A stretch of DNA of 64,000 nt from an uncultured Bacteroides sp. (lineage in GTDB: Bacteria > Bacteroidota > Bacteroidia > Bacteroidales > Bacteroidaceae). The DNA lies in the NCBI GenBank assembly GCA_900544075.1, contig UQTJ01000003.1, positions 62,001 through 126,000 of the forward strand, read 5' to 3'. How positions within the stretch are numbered: position 1 is the stretch's first letter; each line of letters starts with the position of its first letter. Below, piece after piece: positions 8,464 through 16,546 of this stretch. Position numbers and translations under genes: made by a program. The notes below the pieces were generated by a model. It searched no databases, had not been told where the DNA came from, and saw nothing but the letters and a program-made list of their open reading frames with translations.

Positions 8464-10029
8464 ATGAAATATCCTATAGGAATACAGAGCTTTGACCGTA
8501 TAATAGAGGACGGTTTTGTATATGTTGATAAGACAGATATGATTTACAGCTTAGCGAAGGACGGTTCTATATATTTCCTCAGCCGTCCCCGCCGTTTCGG
8601 CAAGAGTCTTCTTGTGTCTACTCTTAAGAACTATTTCCTCGGCAGGAAGGAATTGTTCAAGGGATTGAAAATTGATGCTTTGGAGAAGGACTGGAAAGTA
8701 TATCCTGTGTTTCATATCGATTTCAATGGTTCTAATTTTATGAAGCGTGGGATATTGGAGAATCGTATAAACAGCTATGTGTCCGATTGGGAGAAAGAGT
8801 ATTCATTGGACTCCGGAGATATAGAAGCGGACCTTGGTAACCGTTTTTTAAAGGTACTTAAGGCTGCCTACGAACAGAGCGGCCTCCGTGCAGTGGTGCT
8901 TATAGATGAGTACGACAAGCCAATTCTCGATGTGTTGGATTATGACAAGGGTCTGGAGGAGGAACACCGCAACATTCTGAAAGGTTTTTATTCCACTTTC
9001 AAGGGTGCTGATGAATATCTTCAGTTTGTTTTCCTGACCGGAGTGACTAAGTTCTCGCAGGTGAGTGTGTTCAGCGGTTTCAACCAGCCTAAGGATATAA
9101 GTATGCATGCCAAATATGAGACTCTTTGCGGTATCTCTCAGGAAGAACTTGAAAGTTATTTCAAGGAACCGATAGAGGAGATGACGGAGACTTACAGATG
9201 CTCGTATGCAGAAATGTTGAACATGCTGAAATCGCAGTATGACGGTTATCATTTCAGCGACAGAATGACTGATGTGTATAATCCTTTTAGTCTGCTCAAC
9301 GCTTTTGATTCCGGCAGGGTTTATGATTACTGGTTCAAGAGTGGTACTCCGACGTATCTTGTACGCCTGTTATCCCACTCTAATGAGAATATGAACGAGA
9401 TAACCGGTAAGTTTTATTCCCCGGAGGAATTTATAGACTACAAGGCCAATGTCGAGCAGTCATTGCCTATGATATACCAGAGCGGCTATTTGACGATAAA
9501 AGAGTTCGATATTGAAGAGGGGACGTTCCTTCTTGATTTCCCCAATAAAGAGGTGAAACGCGGTTTTCTTACGATAGTTGCTTCATCTTATTTTGGTAAT
9601 AAAAAAGAAACAGCGTCATGGATAAGGACGGTGGTCTCACAGTTAAAGAAAGGCGAACTCGACGACTTCCGCACAGGTATGACTTCCTTCCTTGCAAGCA
9701 TCCCATATACTATGCGACGCAAGGAGAACGAGCGTGAGAAGGAAAGGTATTTCCACTATACATTCTATCTTATCATGCGCCTTATAAGTGTCTATACAGT
9801 CTATACGGAGAAAGTCCAAAGTAATGGCCGTGTAGACTGCATCGTGGAAACTCCTGGTTATGTCTATATCTTCGAATTTAAGCTCGACGGAACGGCAGAT
9901 GAGGCTCTGCGTCAGATAGAGGAGAAGGGGTATGCCCGTGAATATGAGTCTGACAGCCGTAAACTGTATAAGATAGGTGCTGTATTCTCGTCCGAAACGG
10001 GGACTATAGATGAATGGAAGGTAGAATAA
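8464..10029 (+). CDS. AAA-ATPase-like protein with C-terminal PD-(D/E)XK domain
   Basis: A 521 aa protein of the widespread Bacteroidales AAA-ATPase_like / PDDEXK_9 family, often present in many copies per genome and of unknown role. The N-terminal YPIGIQSFDRIIEDGFVYVDKT segment and Walker A SRPRRFGKS (residues 40-48) are diagnostic. A Walker B-like VVLIDEYDKP follows about residues 144-153. Near the C-terminus, GRVDCIVETPGYVYIFEFK contains the D...E-x-K pattern of a nuclease fold. It is a single-gene unit with its own promoter, bounded by hairpin-forming repeats on both sides. The function (defence, selfish element or other) is not established. Confidence 0.85.
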   Translation: MKYPIGIQSFDRIIEDGFVYVDKTDMIYSLAKDGSIYFLSRPRRFGKSLLVSTLKNYFLGRKELFKGLKIDALEKDWKVYPVFHIDFNGSNFMKRGILENRINSYVSDWEKEYSLDSGDIEADLGNRFLKVLKAAYEQSGLRAVVLIDEYDKPILDVLDYDKGLEEEHRNILKGFYSTFKGADEYLQFVFLTGVTKFSQVSVFSGFNQPKDISMHAKYETLCGISQEELESYFKEPIEEMTETYRCSYAEMLNMLKSQYDGYHFSDRMTDVYNPFSLLNAFDSGRVYDYWFKSGTPTYLVRLLSHSNENMNEITGKFYSPEEFIDYKANVEQSLPMIYQSGYLTIKEFDIEEGTFLLDFPNKEVKRGFLTIVASSYFGNKKETASWIRTVVSQLKKGELDDFRTGMTSFLASIPYTMRRKENEREKERYFHYTFYLIMRLISVYTVYTEKVQSNGRVDCIVETPGYVYIFEFKLDGTADEALRQIEEKGYAREYESDSRKLYKIGAVFSSETGTIDEWKVE

Positions 10030-10039
10030 ATTGCATATT

Positions 10040-10090
10040 TTGCTCAATCATTGAGCAGATTTTCATGAAAAATGCTCAATGATTGAGCAA
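10040..10090. repeat. Two 17-bp palindromes, 32 bp apart
   Basis: TGCTCAATCATTGAGCA (10041-10057) and TGCTCAATGATTGAGCA (10073-10089) are each palindromic around one central base. Together they also form an 18-bp perfect inverted repeat (10040-10057 with 10073-10090) around a 15-base loop. The centre-to-centre distance of 32 bp is close to three helical turns. This may be a terminator for the upstream gene or a paired operator; no clear T-tract follows. Confidence 0.8.
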
Positions 10091-10208
10091 ATATAGAGGA
10101 TGTTGAAAAGGAATTTATTGTGAAAGAGAATATTGAATACGGTTATGGCATAATTAAATCTTCGAAAACTTAGTTTCTGCACATTAATCTACAAAATTTA
10201 CCATATAT

Positions 10209-10240
10209 TTTGTATTATATGATTTAAAGATGTATTTTTG
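10209..10240 (+). promoter_or_regulatory. Promoter of the TetR-type regulator gene
   Basis: TTTG at 10209-10212 and TATTTTTG at 10233-10240, 20-base spacer, 39 bases before the ATG. It is a good match to the Bacteroides promoter. Confidence 0.6.
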
Positions 10241-10279
10241 CACACAGATACAGATGGTGTGCAATAGATTGAAGATAGT

Positions 10280-10867
10280 ATGACAGTATTAAAGACCAGA
10301 GCCAAGTTAGTGGATGTAGCCCGACAGCTTTTTGCCAAGAAAGGGGTTGAGGATACTACTATGAATGATATAGCTATTGCTTCCAAGAAGGGTCGTAGGA
10401 CGCTTTATACTTATTTCAAGAGTAAGGAAGAAATATATATGGCTGTGGTTGAGGCTGAAATAGAAATGCTGTACGAAACACTCCACAAAGTGGCTCAGAA
10501 GGATATTTCGCCCGACAAAAAGATACTGGAACTGATATTCACACATCTGGAAACCACGAAGACAATCGTTTACAGAAACGGAACGTTGAGAGCCGATTTC
10601 TTTCGCGATATATGGAAGGTAGAAGCGGAGAGAAAGGATTTTGATATGAAAGAGGTTGCTCTTTTCAGAAAGATTCTTCAGGAAGGAAAAGATTCCGGAG
10701 TGTTTGACATTGATGATGTTGATATAACGGCTTCAATCCTGCATTTCTGCATTAAGGGTATAGAGGTTCCTTTTATCAGGGGACAGATAGCCGAAGAACT
10801 TGATGATGAGACATCGTGGCGTTATGTGAAGAAAATTGTCTACGGAGCACTTGGCTGCAAGGTATAA
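10280..10867 (+). CDS. TetR/AcrR family transcriptional regulator
   Basis: A 195 aa regulator. The N-terminal helix-turn-helix is typical of TetR: residues 5-50 with ARQLFAKKGVEDTTMNDIAIAS, KKGRRTLYTYFKSKEEIY. The C-terminal ligand-binding region is variable and gives no ligand clue. The gene lies 39 bases upstream of fabG on the same strand, so the two probably share a transcript and the regulator may respond to fatty acid status; this link is inferred from position. The promoter is about 40 bases upstream and the paired palindromes at 10041-10089 are about 190 bases upstream. Confidence 0.9.
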   Translation: MTVLKTRAKLVDVARQLFAKKGVEDTTMNDIAIASKKGRRTLYTYFKSKEEIYMAVVEAEIEMLYETLHKVAQKDISPDKKILELIFTHLETTKTIVYRNGTLRADFFRDIWKVEAERKDFDMKEVALFRKILQEGKDSGVFDIDDVDITASILHFCIKGIEVPFIRGQIAEELDDETSWRYVKKIVYGALGCKV

Positions 10868-10906
10868 GAATGATAAATGACAGTAATATTTTAAACTAAA
10901 ATAATT

Positions 10907-11653
10907 ATGGGATTATTAACTGGAAAAACTGCTATCGTTACTGGTGCTGCTCGTGGTATCGGTAAGGCTATAGCATTGAAGTTTGCTGCTGAAGGAGCAA
11001 ACATTGCGTTTACTGACCTGGTAATCGATGAGAATGGTTTGAACACAGAAAAAGAAATTGCTGCTTTTGGAGTAAAGGTTAAAGGCTATGCTTCGAATGC
11101 TGCAAACTTTGAAGATACTGCAAAGGTGGTAGAACAGATTAAGGAAGAATTTGGTTCTATCGATATCCTTGTAAACAATGCCGGTATTACTAAGGACGGA
11201 CTGATGATGCGTATGAGCGAAGCTCAGTGGGATGCTGTTATCGCTGTTAACTTGAAATCAGCATTCAACTTTATCCATGCTTGTACTCCAATCATGATGC
11301 GTCAGAAGAGTGGTAACATTATCAACATGGCTTCTGTAGTAGGTGTACACGGAAATGCTGGTCAGTGCAACTACTCTGCTTCTAAGGCAGGTATGATTGG
11401 TCTGGCTAAGTCTATCGCTCAGGAACTTGGTTCTCGCGGTATCCGTGCCAATGCAATCGCTCCTGGTTTCATCATTACTGAAATGACTGCACAGCTTTCT
11501 GACGAAGTTAAGGCTGAATGGAACAAACGTATTCCTTTGCGTCGTGGCGGTACTCCTGAAGATGTTGCAAATACTGCTTTGTATCTTGCTTCTGACTTGT
11601 CTGCATATGTTTCAGGTCAGGTCATACAGGTTGACGGTGGTATGAACATGTAA
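10907..11653 (+). CDS. fabG: 3-oxoacyl-[acyl-carrier-protein] reductase
   Basis: NADPH-dependent reduction of 3-oxoacyl-ACP in the type II fatty acid synthesis cycle. The 248 aa protein is a classical short-chain dehydrogenase: nucleotide-binding TGAARGIGKAIA (residues 11-22), NNAG motif (about 89-92), catalytic Ser in NMASVVG and Tyr-x3-Lys in NYSASKAG, and a C-terminal DGGMNM ending as in FabG. Codon use is highly biased (many GCT, GGT, CGT), typical of a strongly expressed housekeeping gene. It follows the TetR gene and is closed by a hairpin terminator. Confidence 0.93.
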   Translation: MGLLTGKTAIVTGAARGIGKAIALKFAAEGANIAFTDLVIDENGLNTEKEIAAFGVKVKGYASNAANFEDTAKVVEQIKEEFGSIDILVNNAGITKDGLMMRMSEAQWDAVIAVNLKSAFNFIHACTPIMMRQKSGNIINMASVVGVHGNAGQCNYSASKAGMIGLAKSIAQELGSRGIRANAIAPGFIITEMTAQLSDEVKAEWNKRIPLRRGGTPEDVANTALYLASDLSAYVSGQVIQVDGGMNM

Positions 11654-11673
11654 TTTTCATATACGATATGATT

Positions 11674-11718
11674 AGGGCACAGACTTCGTTGTATAATGAA
11701 ATCTGTGCCTGATTTTTT
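11674..11718 (+). terminator. Rho-independent terminator after fabG
   Basis: Left arm 11674-11687 (AGGGCACAGACTTC) pairs with right arm 11698-11710 (GAAATCTGTGCCT) with minor mismatch, followed by a T-run in GATTTTTTAT. Confidence 0.75.
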
Positions 11719-11732
11719 ATAAATACATTTCT

Positions 11733-12401
11733 ATGACTGTAGTTTACGAAGACAATCATATAATAATAGTCAATAAGACTGCCTCGGAAATTGTTCAGGG
11801 CGATAAGACCGGTGATACTCCGCTTTCTGAAACTGTAAAACAGTACTTGAAAGAGAAGTATAACAAGCCTGGGAATGTCTTTATCGGTGTTACTCACAGA
11901 TTGGACAGGCCTGTAAGTGGACTGGTGGTGTTTGCGAAAACCAGTAAAGCTTTGAGTCGCTTGAACGATATGTTCAGAAACGGTGAGGTGGAGAAAACTT
12001 ATTGGGCTGTGGTGAAAAATACTCCGCCGGCAGAAGAAGGTACTCTTGTTCATTATATGGTTAAGAATGAAAAGCAGAATAAGTCGTATGCCTATGATAA
12101 GGAGGTGAAAGGCTCAAAAAAAGCTGTTTTGGATTACAGGCTGATAGGCCATTCGCAGAATTATTTTCTTCTGGAGGTAAATCTTCACACTGGTCGTCAT
12201 CATCAGATACGCTGTCAGTTGTCTAAGATGGGATGTCCCATTAAGGGTGATTTGAAATACGGATTCCCACGCTCTAATCCGGATGGAAGTATTTGTCTGC
12301 ATTCGCGCAGGGTGAAGTTTGTTCATCCGGTGTCGAAAGAGATTATAGATGTAACAGCAGAATTGCCGTCCGGAAACTTGTGGAATGGATTCGGAATATG
12401 A
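11733..12401 (+). CDS. RluA family RNA pseudouridine synthase
   Basis: Predicted to isomerise uridine to pseudouridine in rRNA or tRNA. The 222 aa protein lacks an N-terminal S4 domain. It has the RluA catalytic motif HRLDRPVSGLVVFAKT (Asp in HRLDR) and the downstream LHTGRHHQIRCQL motif that binds RNA and the flipped base. The short form resembles RluC/TruC-like enzymes; the exact target base cannot be read from sequence. A hairpin terminator follows directly. Confidence 0.9.
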   Translation: MTVVYEDNHIIIVNKTASEIVQGDKTGDTPLSETVKQYLKEKYNKPGNVFIGVTHRLDRPVSGLVVFAKTSKALSRLNDMFRNGEVEKTYWAVVKNTPPAEEGTLVHYMVKNEKQNKSYAYDKEVKGSKKAVLDYRLIGHSQNYFLLEVNLHTGRHHQIRCQLSKMGCPIKGDLKYGFPRSNPDGSICLHSRRVKFVHPVSKEIIDVTAELPSGNLWNGFGI

Positions 12402-12408
12402 AAAAAAT

Positions 12409-12438
12409 AAAAGAGCATGCTTCACAGCGTGCTCTTTT
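12409..12438 (+). terminator. Hairpin terminator after the pseudouridine synthase gene
   Basis: AAAAGAGCA (12409-12417) pairs with TGCTCTTTT (12430-12438), followed by CGTTTTT. Confidence 0.8.
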
Positions 12439-12655
12439 CGTTTTTAACACATAGGCATCTTCATTATCATAAGATTGTAGTCTTTGTATGTTTGTGAGAT
12501 ACAATCTCAGAAAATTTAATTCTATGGGGTTGGGTTTTGTGTGTTTAGCTTAGTTTTATCTAATTGTAAATCTTATTCGTTATTTATATTTGCAAAGGCC
12601 GTGCCATAAATAATGGATAGTATTTACTTTGTTATGACTCAGATAGTTATAAAAA
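12439..12655. other. Gene-free gap with an orphan promoter-like sequence
   Basis: This gap holds no credible gene. A promoter-like pair is visible on the plus strand: TTG at 12564-12566 and TATATTTG at 12585-12592, 18-base spacer. The only ORF after it (ATG at 12613) has no recognisable protein features and runs antisense into the sigma-54 regulator gene. A small RNA is possible but no plus-strand terminator is apparent. Confidence 0.4.
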
Positions 12656-12693
12656 ATATTCCACAGTCAGGCTTGTTTCTGACTGTGGAATAT
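12656..12693 (-). terminator. Terminator of the sigma-54 response regulator gene
   Basis: A perfect 15-bp inverted repeat (12656-12670 with 12679-12693, core CCACAGTCAG/CTGACTGTGG) around an 8-base loop. On the minus strand it is followed by a run of six T, placing it as the terminator of the gene ending at 12724. Confidence 0.85.
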
Positions 12694-12723
12694 TGTGTGG
12701 AGAGTGTGGAAAATTTCCACATT

Positions 12724-14097
12724 TTATTGTGGAATATCGTAATGTTTCAGCTTGTTGTAAAGCGTCTTTCTGTCTATACCGAGCAGTGTTGCGGCTTTCG
12801 ATTTGTTGTTTCCGGTCTGTTTCAGTGCGTTTATTATAAGCTGTTTTTCTGTTTCTTCCTTGTTTAGCGAAGAACCTATAATGACCTGATTCTGATTGTC
12901 GGACTGCTTTTCGTTCGGTTCCTCGCCAAGTTCCAGTGGGGTAATGAATTCTCCTCTGGCCAAAAGAGTAGCTCTTTTTACAATGTTCTTTAGTTGTCTG
13001 AGGTTGCCGGGCCATTGGTATTCCTGAAGTATTTTACTTGCTTTGGCATCGAAACCTATCAAGTCTTTGTCAAGTTCCTTATTGGCCTGGTCTAAAAAGA
13101 AATTGGCAAACAGAAGAATATCTTCCGGTCTTTCTTTCAGTGAAGGCATCCGTAGGGTAAATTCGTTTATTCTGTGATACAAATCTTCTCTGAATGTTCC
13201 TTTTGCTATACCTTCCTTGAGATTTTCGTTTGTAGCACATACTAGTCGTACGTCGACTTGTATCTCTTTTGTGGAACCGATTTTTCTAATTCTTCTTTCC
13301 TGAAGGGCACGGAGCAACTGTACCTGTACCTCATAACTCAGGTTTCCTATTTCATCAAGGAACAGTGTACCGCCGTTTGCTTCTTCAAAAGCTCCAGTTT
13401 TATCTGTAAGCGCACCGGTAAATGAACCTTTAACGTGTCCGAAAAATTCCGAAGCTGCAAGGTCTTTGGGAATAGAACCGCAGTCGATGGCTATGAATGG
13501 CTTGTCGCATCGTTTGCTCAGTTGATGTATTCTGTGGGCCACATATTCTTTTCCTGTTCCGCTTGCACCGTTTATCAGGACTGACATCTGTGTGGGTGCT
13601 ACTAAATTGACGTAACTGTATAGTTGTCTGGCAGCTTCACTTTCTCCTTCCAGGAAGTTGTTGCTGTATTTTTCTTCGGATGTTTTCTTGACCGGAGCCT
13701 GTTTTTGCACTTTTCCGGCAGGGGATGATGATTCCAGCGCCTCATTTATCTTTTTTAGCAGCTCGTCCGGCTGTACCGGTTTCTTGATATAATCTGTAGC
13801 TCCAAGCTTCATGGCTGTAACTGCATTCTGAATCTCTCCGTAGCTTGTCATCATTATGAATGGAGTGTATATTTCAAGCTCTCTCATCCATGTGAGAAGC
13901 TGCAAGCCATCCTGGTCGGGAAGTCTCAGGTCTGACAATATCAGACTGAAATCCTTTGATGATATAAGTTTACGGGCCTTGGCACATGTGCCGGCTGTTT
14001 CCACATCAAAGCCTTTCTTGCCCAGCCATGTCTTTAGCATGGTAGAAAAAGTGAGGTCGTCTTCAACTATTAAAATTGACGGAATCATATATTGCAA
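12724..14097 (-). CDS. Sigma-54-dependent response regulator (NtrC family)
   Basis: A 457 aa transcription activator. Domains in order: receiver (residues 6-120, phospho-acceptor D56, Lys near 105), AAA+ sigma-54 interaction domain (about 148-370) with Walker A GASGTGKE (177-184), the sigma-54 contact loop as GSFTGA (224-229) rather than GAFTGA, and Walker B GGTLFLDEIG, then a Fis-type helix-turn-helix (about 415-455, NNKSKAATLLGIDRKTLYNKL). No histidine kinase gene is adjacent, so its partner is elsewhere. A -7 match at 14113-14120 leaves a leader of only a few bases, so the ATG three codons downstream (14088) is a possible start. Confidence 0.92.
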   Translation of the reverse strand: MQYMIPSILIVEDDLTFSTMLKTWLGKKGFDVETAGTCAKARKLISSKDFSLILSDLRLPDQDGLQLLTWMRELEIYTPFIMMTSYGEIQNAVTAMKLGATDYIKKPVQPDELLKKINEALESSSPAGKVQKQAPVKKTSEEKYSNNFLEGESEAARQLYSYVNLVAPTQMSVLINGASGTGKEYVAHRIHQLSKRCDKPFIAIDCGSIPKDLAASEFFGHVKGSFTGALTDKTGAFEEANGGTLFLDEIGNLSYEVQVQLLRALQERRIRKIGSTKEIQVDVRLVCATNENLKEGIAKGTFREDLYHRINEFTLRMPSLKERPEDILLFANFFLDQANKELDKDLIGFDAKASKILQEYQWPGNLRQLKNIVKRATLLARGEFITPLELGEEPNEKQSDNQNQVIIGSSLNKEETEKQLIINALKQTGNNKSKAATLLGIDRKTLYNKLKHYDIPQ

Positions 14098-14112
14098 ATG
14101 TTTTTATTTTTA

Positions 14113-14120
14113 CAAAGTTA
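14113..14120 (-). promoter_or_regulatory. Promoter -7 element of the sigma-54 response regulator gene
   Basis: Minus-strand TAACTTTG matches TAnnTTTG, 15 bases before the ATG. No clear -33 element is seen. The regulator thus appears to be transcribed by the primary sigma factor. Confidence 0.45.
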
Positions 14121-14256
14121 ATCTATAAATTTCATCCTTATGGTTTTGTAATTCCTATTTTTATAAATATTATCTAAATAATATATCTTGTGGTGTCTTT
14201 TTTGTTTTTGTTATAAGTTACTTTTTCTTTATGTTATGATTTATTCCAAGTCTACT

Positions 14257-14288
14257 TTTGTGAAGAATTAAAATTCTGTCTATCTTTG
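14257..14288 (+). promoter_or_regulatory. Promoter of the DUF1573-meaB-dnaE group
   Basis: TTTG at 14257-14260 and TATCTTTG at 14281-14288 with a 20-base spacer, about 45 bases before the ATG at 14333. Confidence 0.65.
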
Positions 14289-14332
14289 TTTCCGTATTTA
14301 TACGGTTTCTATAAAATTAAAGACTATAAAAG

Positions 14333-15412
14333 ATGAAAAGATTATTTTCCCTTATCTGCATATTAGGCTTTGTGGCTACAGTATTGAATGCACAGCCTCA
14401 GATATCATTCGATTCCAAATCACAGGATTTAGGGTATATATTATGGAGAAATCCGGTCACTGTAAAGTATGCATTCACCAATACCGGTGACAAGCCTTTG
14501 GTTATTTCGAATGTTACTGTTTCATGCGGATGTATGAAGGCTGACTGGAGCAAAAAGCCGATAGGAGTTGGCGAAAAGGGTGAGGTTACTGCTGTGTTCG
14601 ATGCAGAAGCTATCGGAAAATTCTATAAAGAGGTAGGAGTGTATTGCAATGCCTCTAATATACCGCTGTATCTGGATTTCTCAGGAGAAGTGACTGCCGA
14701 CCCTAAGGATTATGCCTATACGCATAAGTTCGGTTTCGGTGCGGTAAGGACTGATAAGGATGAGATTGTGTTTGATGATGTCAACAAAGGTGACAAATCT
14801 CAGTTTGAAATTCTTGTGGCAAATACTTCAAACAAGGCGTATAATCCTGTTCTGATGCATCTGCCTCCATATTTGTCGGCAAAATCGGAACCGGAAGTGT
14901 TAGGCTCGCAGAAAAACGGTAAGATAACCGTCACTTTGGATACAGACAAACTTCCCAAGCTTGGTATCACACGTACCACAGTGTATCTGTCCAGGTTTAT
15001 GGGAGATAAGGTGAACAGCGAAAATGAGATTCCCGTATCGGTAGTCCTCTTGCCGGACTTTTCATCCAATACAGAACAGCAGAAACTGAATCCTCCGGTG
15101 GCAGATATCAGTGCAGTTACACTTGATTATCCGGGACTGAAACCTAAACAAAAGAAGACGCAGACTGTTATAATTACAAATACCGGTAAATCAAATCTTG
15201 AGATACTCGACTTACAGGTATTTTCTATGGCTCTTAATGTAAAGCTTAACAGACATATCATTAAGCCGGGCGAGTCGGCAAAAATGAAAGTGACTGTATT
15301 GGCAAACAATCTGTCGCGTTCGAAAGGTAAGCCGAGGGTGCTTCTGATAACAAATGACCCAAAGAAGCCGAAGGTGACAGTAAATATAAATGCTGACGTT
15401 ATAAACAAATAA
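14333..15412 (+). CDS. Exported DUF1573 domain protein
   Basis: A 359 aa protein with a signal peptide (residues 1-20, cleavage after LNA). The first Ig-like domain (about 22-120) matches DUF1573: YAFTNTGDKPLVISNVTVSCGC is the family signature. At least one more Ig-like/ASH-type repeat is at the C-terminus (about 260-355), with TQTVIITNTGKSNLEILDLQV. The family is common in Bacteroidota and probably acts in the periplasm or at the surface; no catalytic role is known. It lies 11 bases upstream of meaB, so co-transcription is likely, though no functional link is evident. Confidence 0.85.
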   Translation: MKRLFSLICILGFVATVLNAQPQISFDSKSQDLGYILWRNPVTVKYAFTNTGDKPLVISNVTVSCGCMKADWSKKPIGVGEKGEVTAVFDAEAIGKFYKEVGVYCNASNIPLYLDFSGEVTADPKDYAYTHKFGFGAVRTDKDEIVFDDVNKGDKSQFEILVANTSNKAYNPVLMHLPPYLSAKSEPEVLGSQKNGKITVTLDTDKLPKLGITRTTVYLSRFMGDKVNSENEIPVSVVLLPDFSSNTEQQKLNPPVADISAVTLDYPGLKPKQKKTQTVIITNTGKSNLEILDLQVFSMALNVKLNRHIIKPGESAKMKVTVLANNLSRSKGKPRVLLITNDPKKPKVTVNINADVINK

Positions 15413-15423
15413 AATATACCATT

Positions 15424-16527
15424 ATGGAACATCCTGAAAACAATGAAGAATATAAGGGACTGACTGTCAATCAGGGGGTGGAACAGCCTTCGATTGTTAA
15501 TCCTTATATAAATCTCAGAAACAGACCGAAGAAACGTCAGTTCTCTGTAGGCGAGTATGTAGAAGGTATAGTAAAAGGTGATATAACGATGCTTAGCCGT
15601 GCTGTAACTCTGGTGGAAAGCGTCAAGCCGGAACATCAGGTTTTGGCTCAGGGGGTGATAGAAAAATGTCTGCCTTATTCCGGAAACTCGGTCAGAGTGG
15701 GTATCAGCGGTGTGCCGGGAGCCGGTAAGAGTACTTCTATTGATGTTTTCGGACTTCATGTTCTTGAAGAAAAGGGAGGCAAGCTTGCAGTATTGGCTAT
15801 TGACCCGAGTAGCGAACGTTCCAAAGGTAGTATTTTGGGGGATAAGACCAGAATGGAGAAACTGTCTGTTCATCCAAAGTCTTTCATACGCCCCAGCCCT
15901 TCGGCAGGTTCGCTTGGTGGAGTGGCACGCAAAACCCGTGAAACCATCATCCTGTGCGAGGCAGCAGGATTTGATAAGATATTTGTAGAAACCGTAGGAG
16001 TAGGGCAGAGTGAAACAGCCGTACATTCCATGGTGGATTTCTTCCTCCTAATACAGCTTGCAGGAACAGGTGACGAACTGCAGGGCATCAAGAGAGGTAT
16101 AATGGAAATGGCCGATGGAATTATCATCAACAAGGCTGACGGTAATAACGTGGAGAAAGCCAAGCTTGCAGCTGCGCATTTCCGCAATGCACTTCATCTT
16201 TTCCCAGCTCCTGAATCAGGATGGACTCCACAGGTTCTTACATATTCCGGATTCTATAATATCGGTGTAAAGGAAATATGGGACATGGTATATGCCTATG
16301 TGGACTTTGTGAAGAAAAACGGATATTTTGATTACAGAAGAAACGAACAGGCCAAATACTGGATGTATGAAACTATAAACGAACATCTTCGCGACAGTTT
16401 CTATCAGGACCCGTTGATAGCCGATATGCTTGAGATAAAGGAAAAAGAAGTTCTGAACGGTCAGGCCACATCGTTTACGGCAGCAAAGAAATTGCTTGAT
16501 GTTTATTTTAACCAATTAAAGAAGTAA
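15424..16527 (+). CDS. meaB: Methylmalonyl-CoA mutase-associated GTPase MeaB
   Basis: G3E-family GTPase that loads and protects the cobalamin cofactor of methylmalonyl-CoA mutase. The 367 aa protein has Walker A GVPGAGKSTSID (about residues 98-109), the DPSSERSKGSILGDKTRM stretch, the ETVGVGQSE switch motif and NKADG for guanine recognition. Length fits MeaB/ArgK. The mutase genes are not in the window. It lies between the DUF1573 gene and dnaE, which starts 19 bases after its stop. Confidence 0.92.
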   Translation: MEHPENNEEYKGLTVNQGVEQPSIVNPYINLRNRPKKRQFSVGEYVEGIVKGDITMLSRAVTLVESVKPEHQVLAQGVIEKCLPYSGNSVRVGISGVPGAGKSTSIDVFGLHVLEEKGGKLAVLAIDPSSERSKGSILGDKTRMEKLSVHPKSFIRPSPSAGSLGGVARKTRETIILCEAAGFDKIFVETVGVGQSETAVHSMVDFFLLIQLAGTGDELQGIKRGIMEMADGIIINKADGNNVEKAKLAAAHFRNALHLFPAPESGWTPQVLTYSGFYNIGVKEIWDMVYAYVDFVKKNGYFDYRRNEQAKYWMYETINEHLRDSFYQDPLIADMLEIKEKEVLNGQATSFTAAKKLLDVYFNQLKK

Positions 16528-16546
16528 AAAGTTTTTTATATAAGAT

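Noticed and set aside
12613..12867. 84 aa plus-strand open frame behind a promoter-like sequence
   Set aside because: Its translation shows no domain and it overlaps the C-terminal DNA-binding domain of the sigma-54 regulator on the other strand.
15127..16026. 299 aa minus-strand open frame
   Set aside because: It is antisense to the DUF1573 and meaB genes, has no known motif and no promoter or spacing support.
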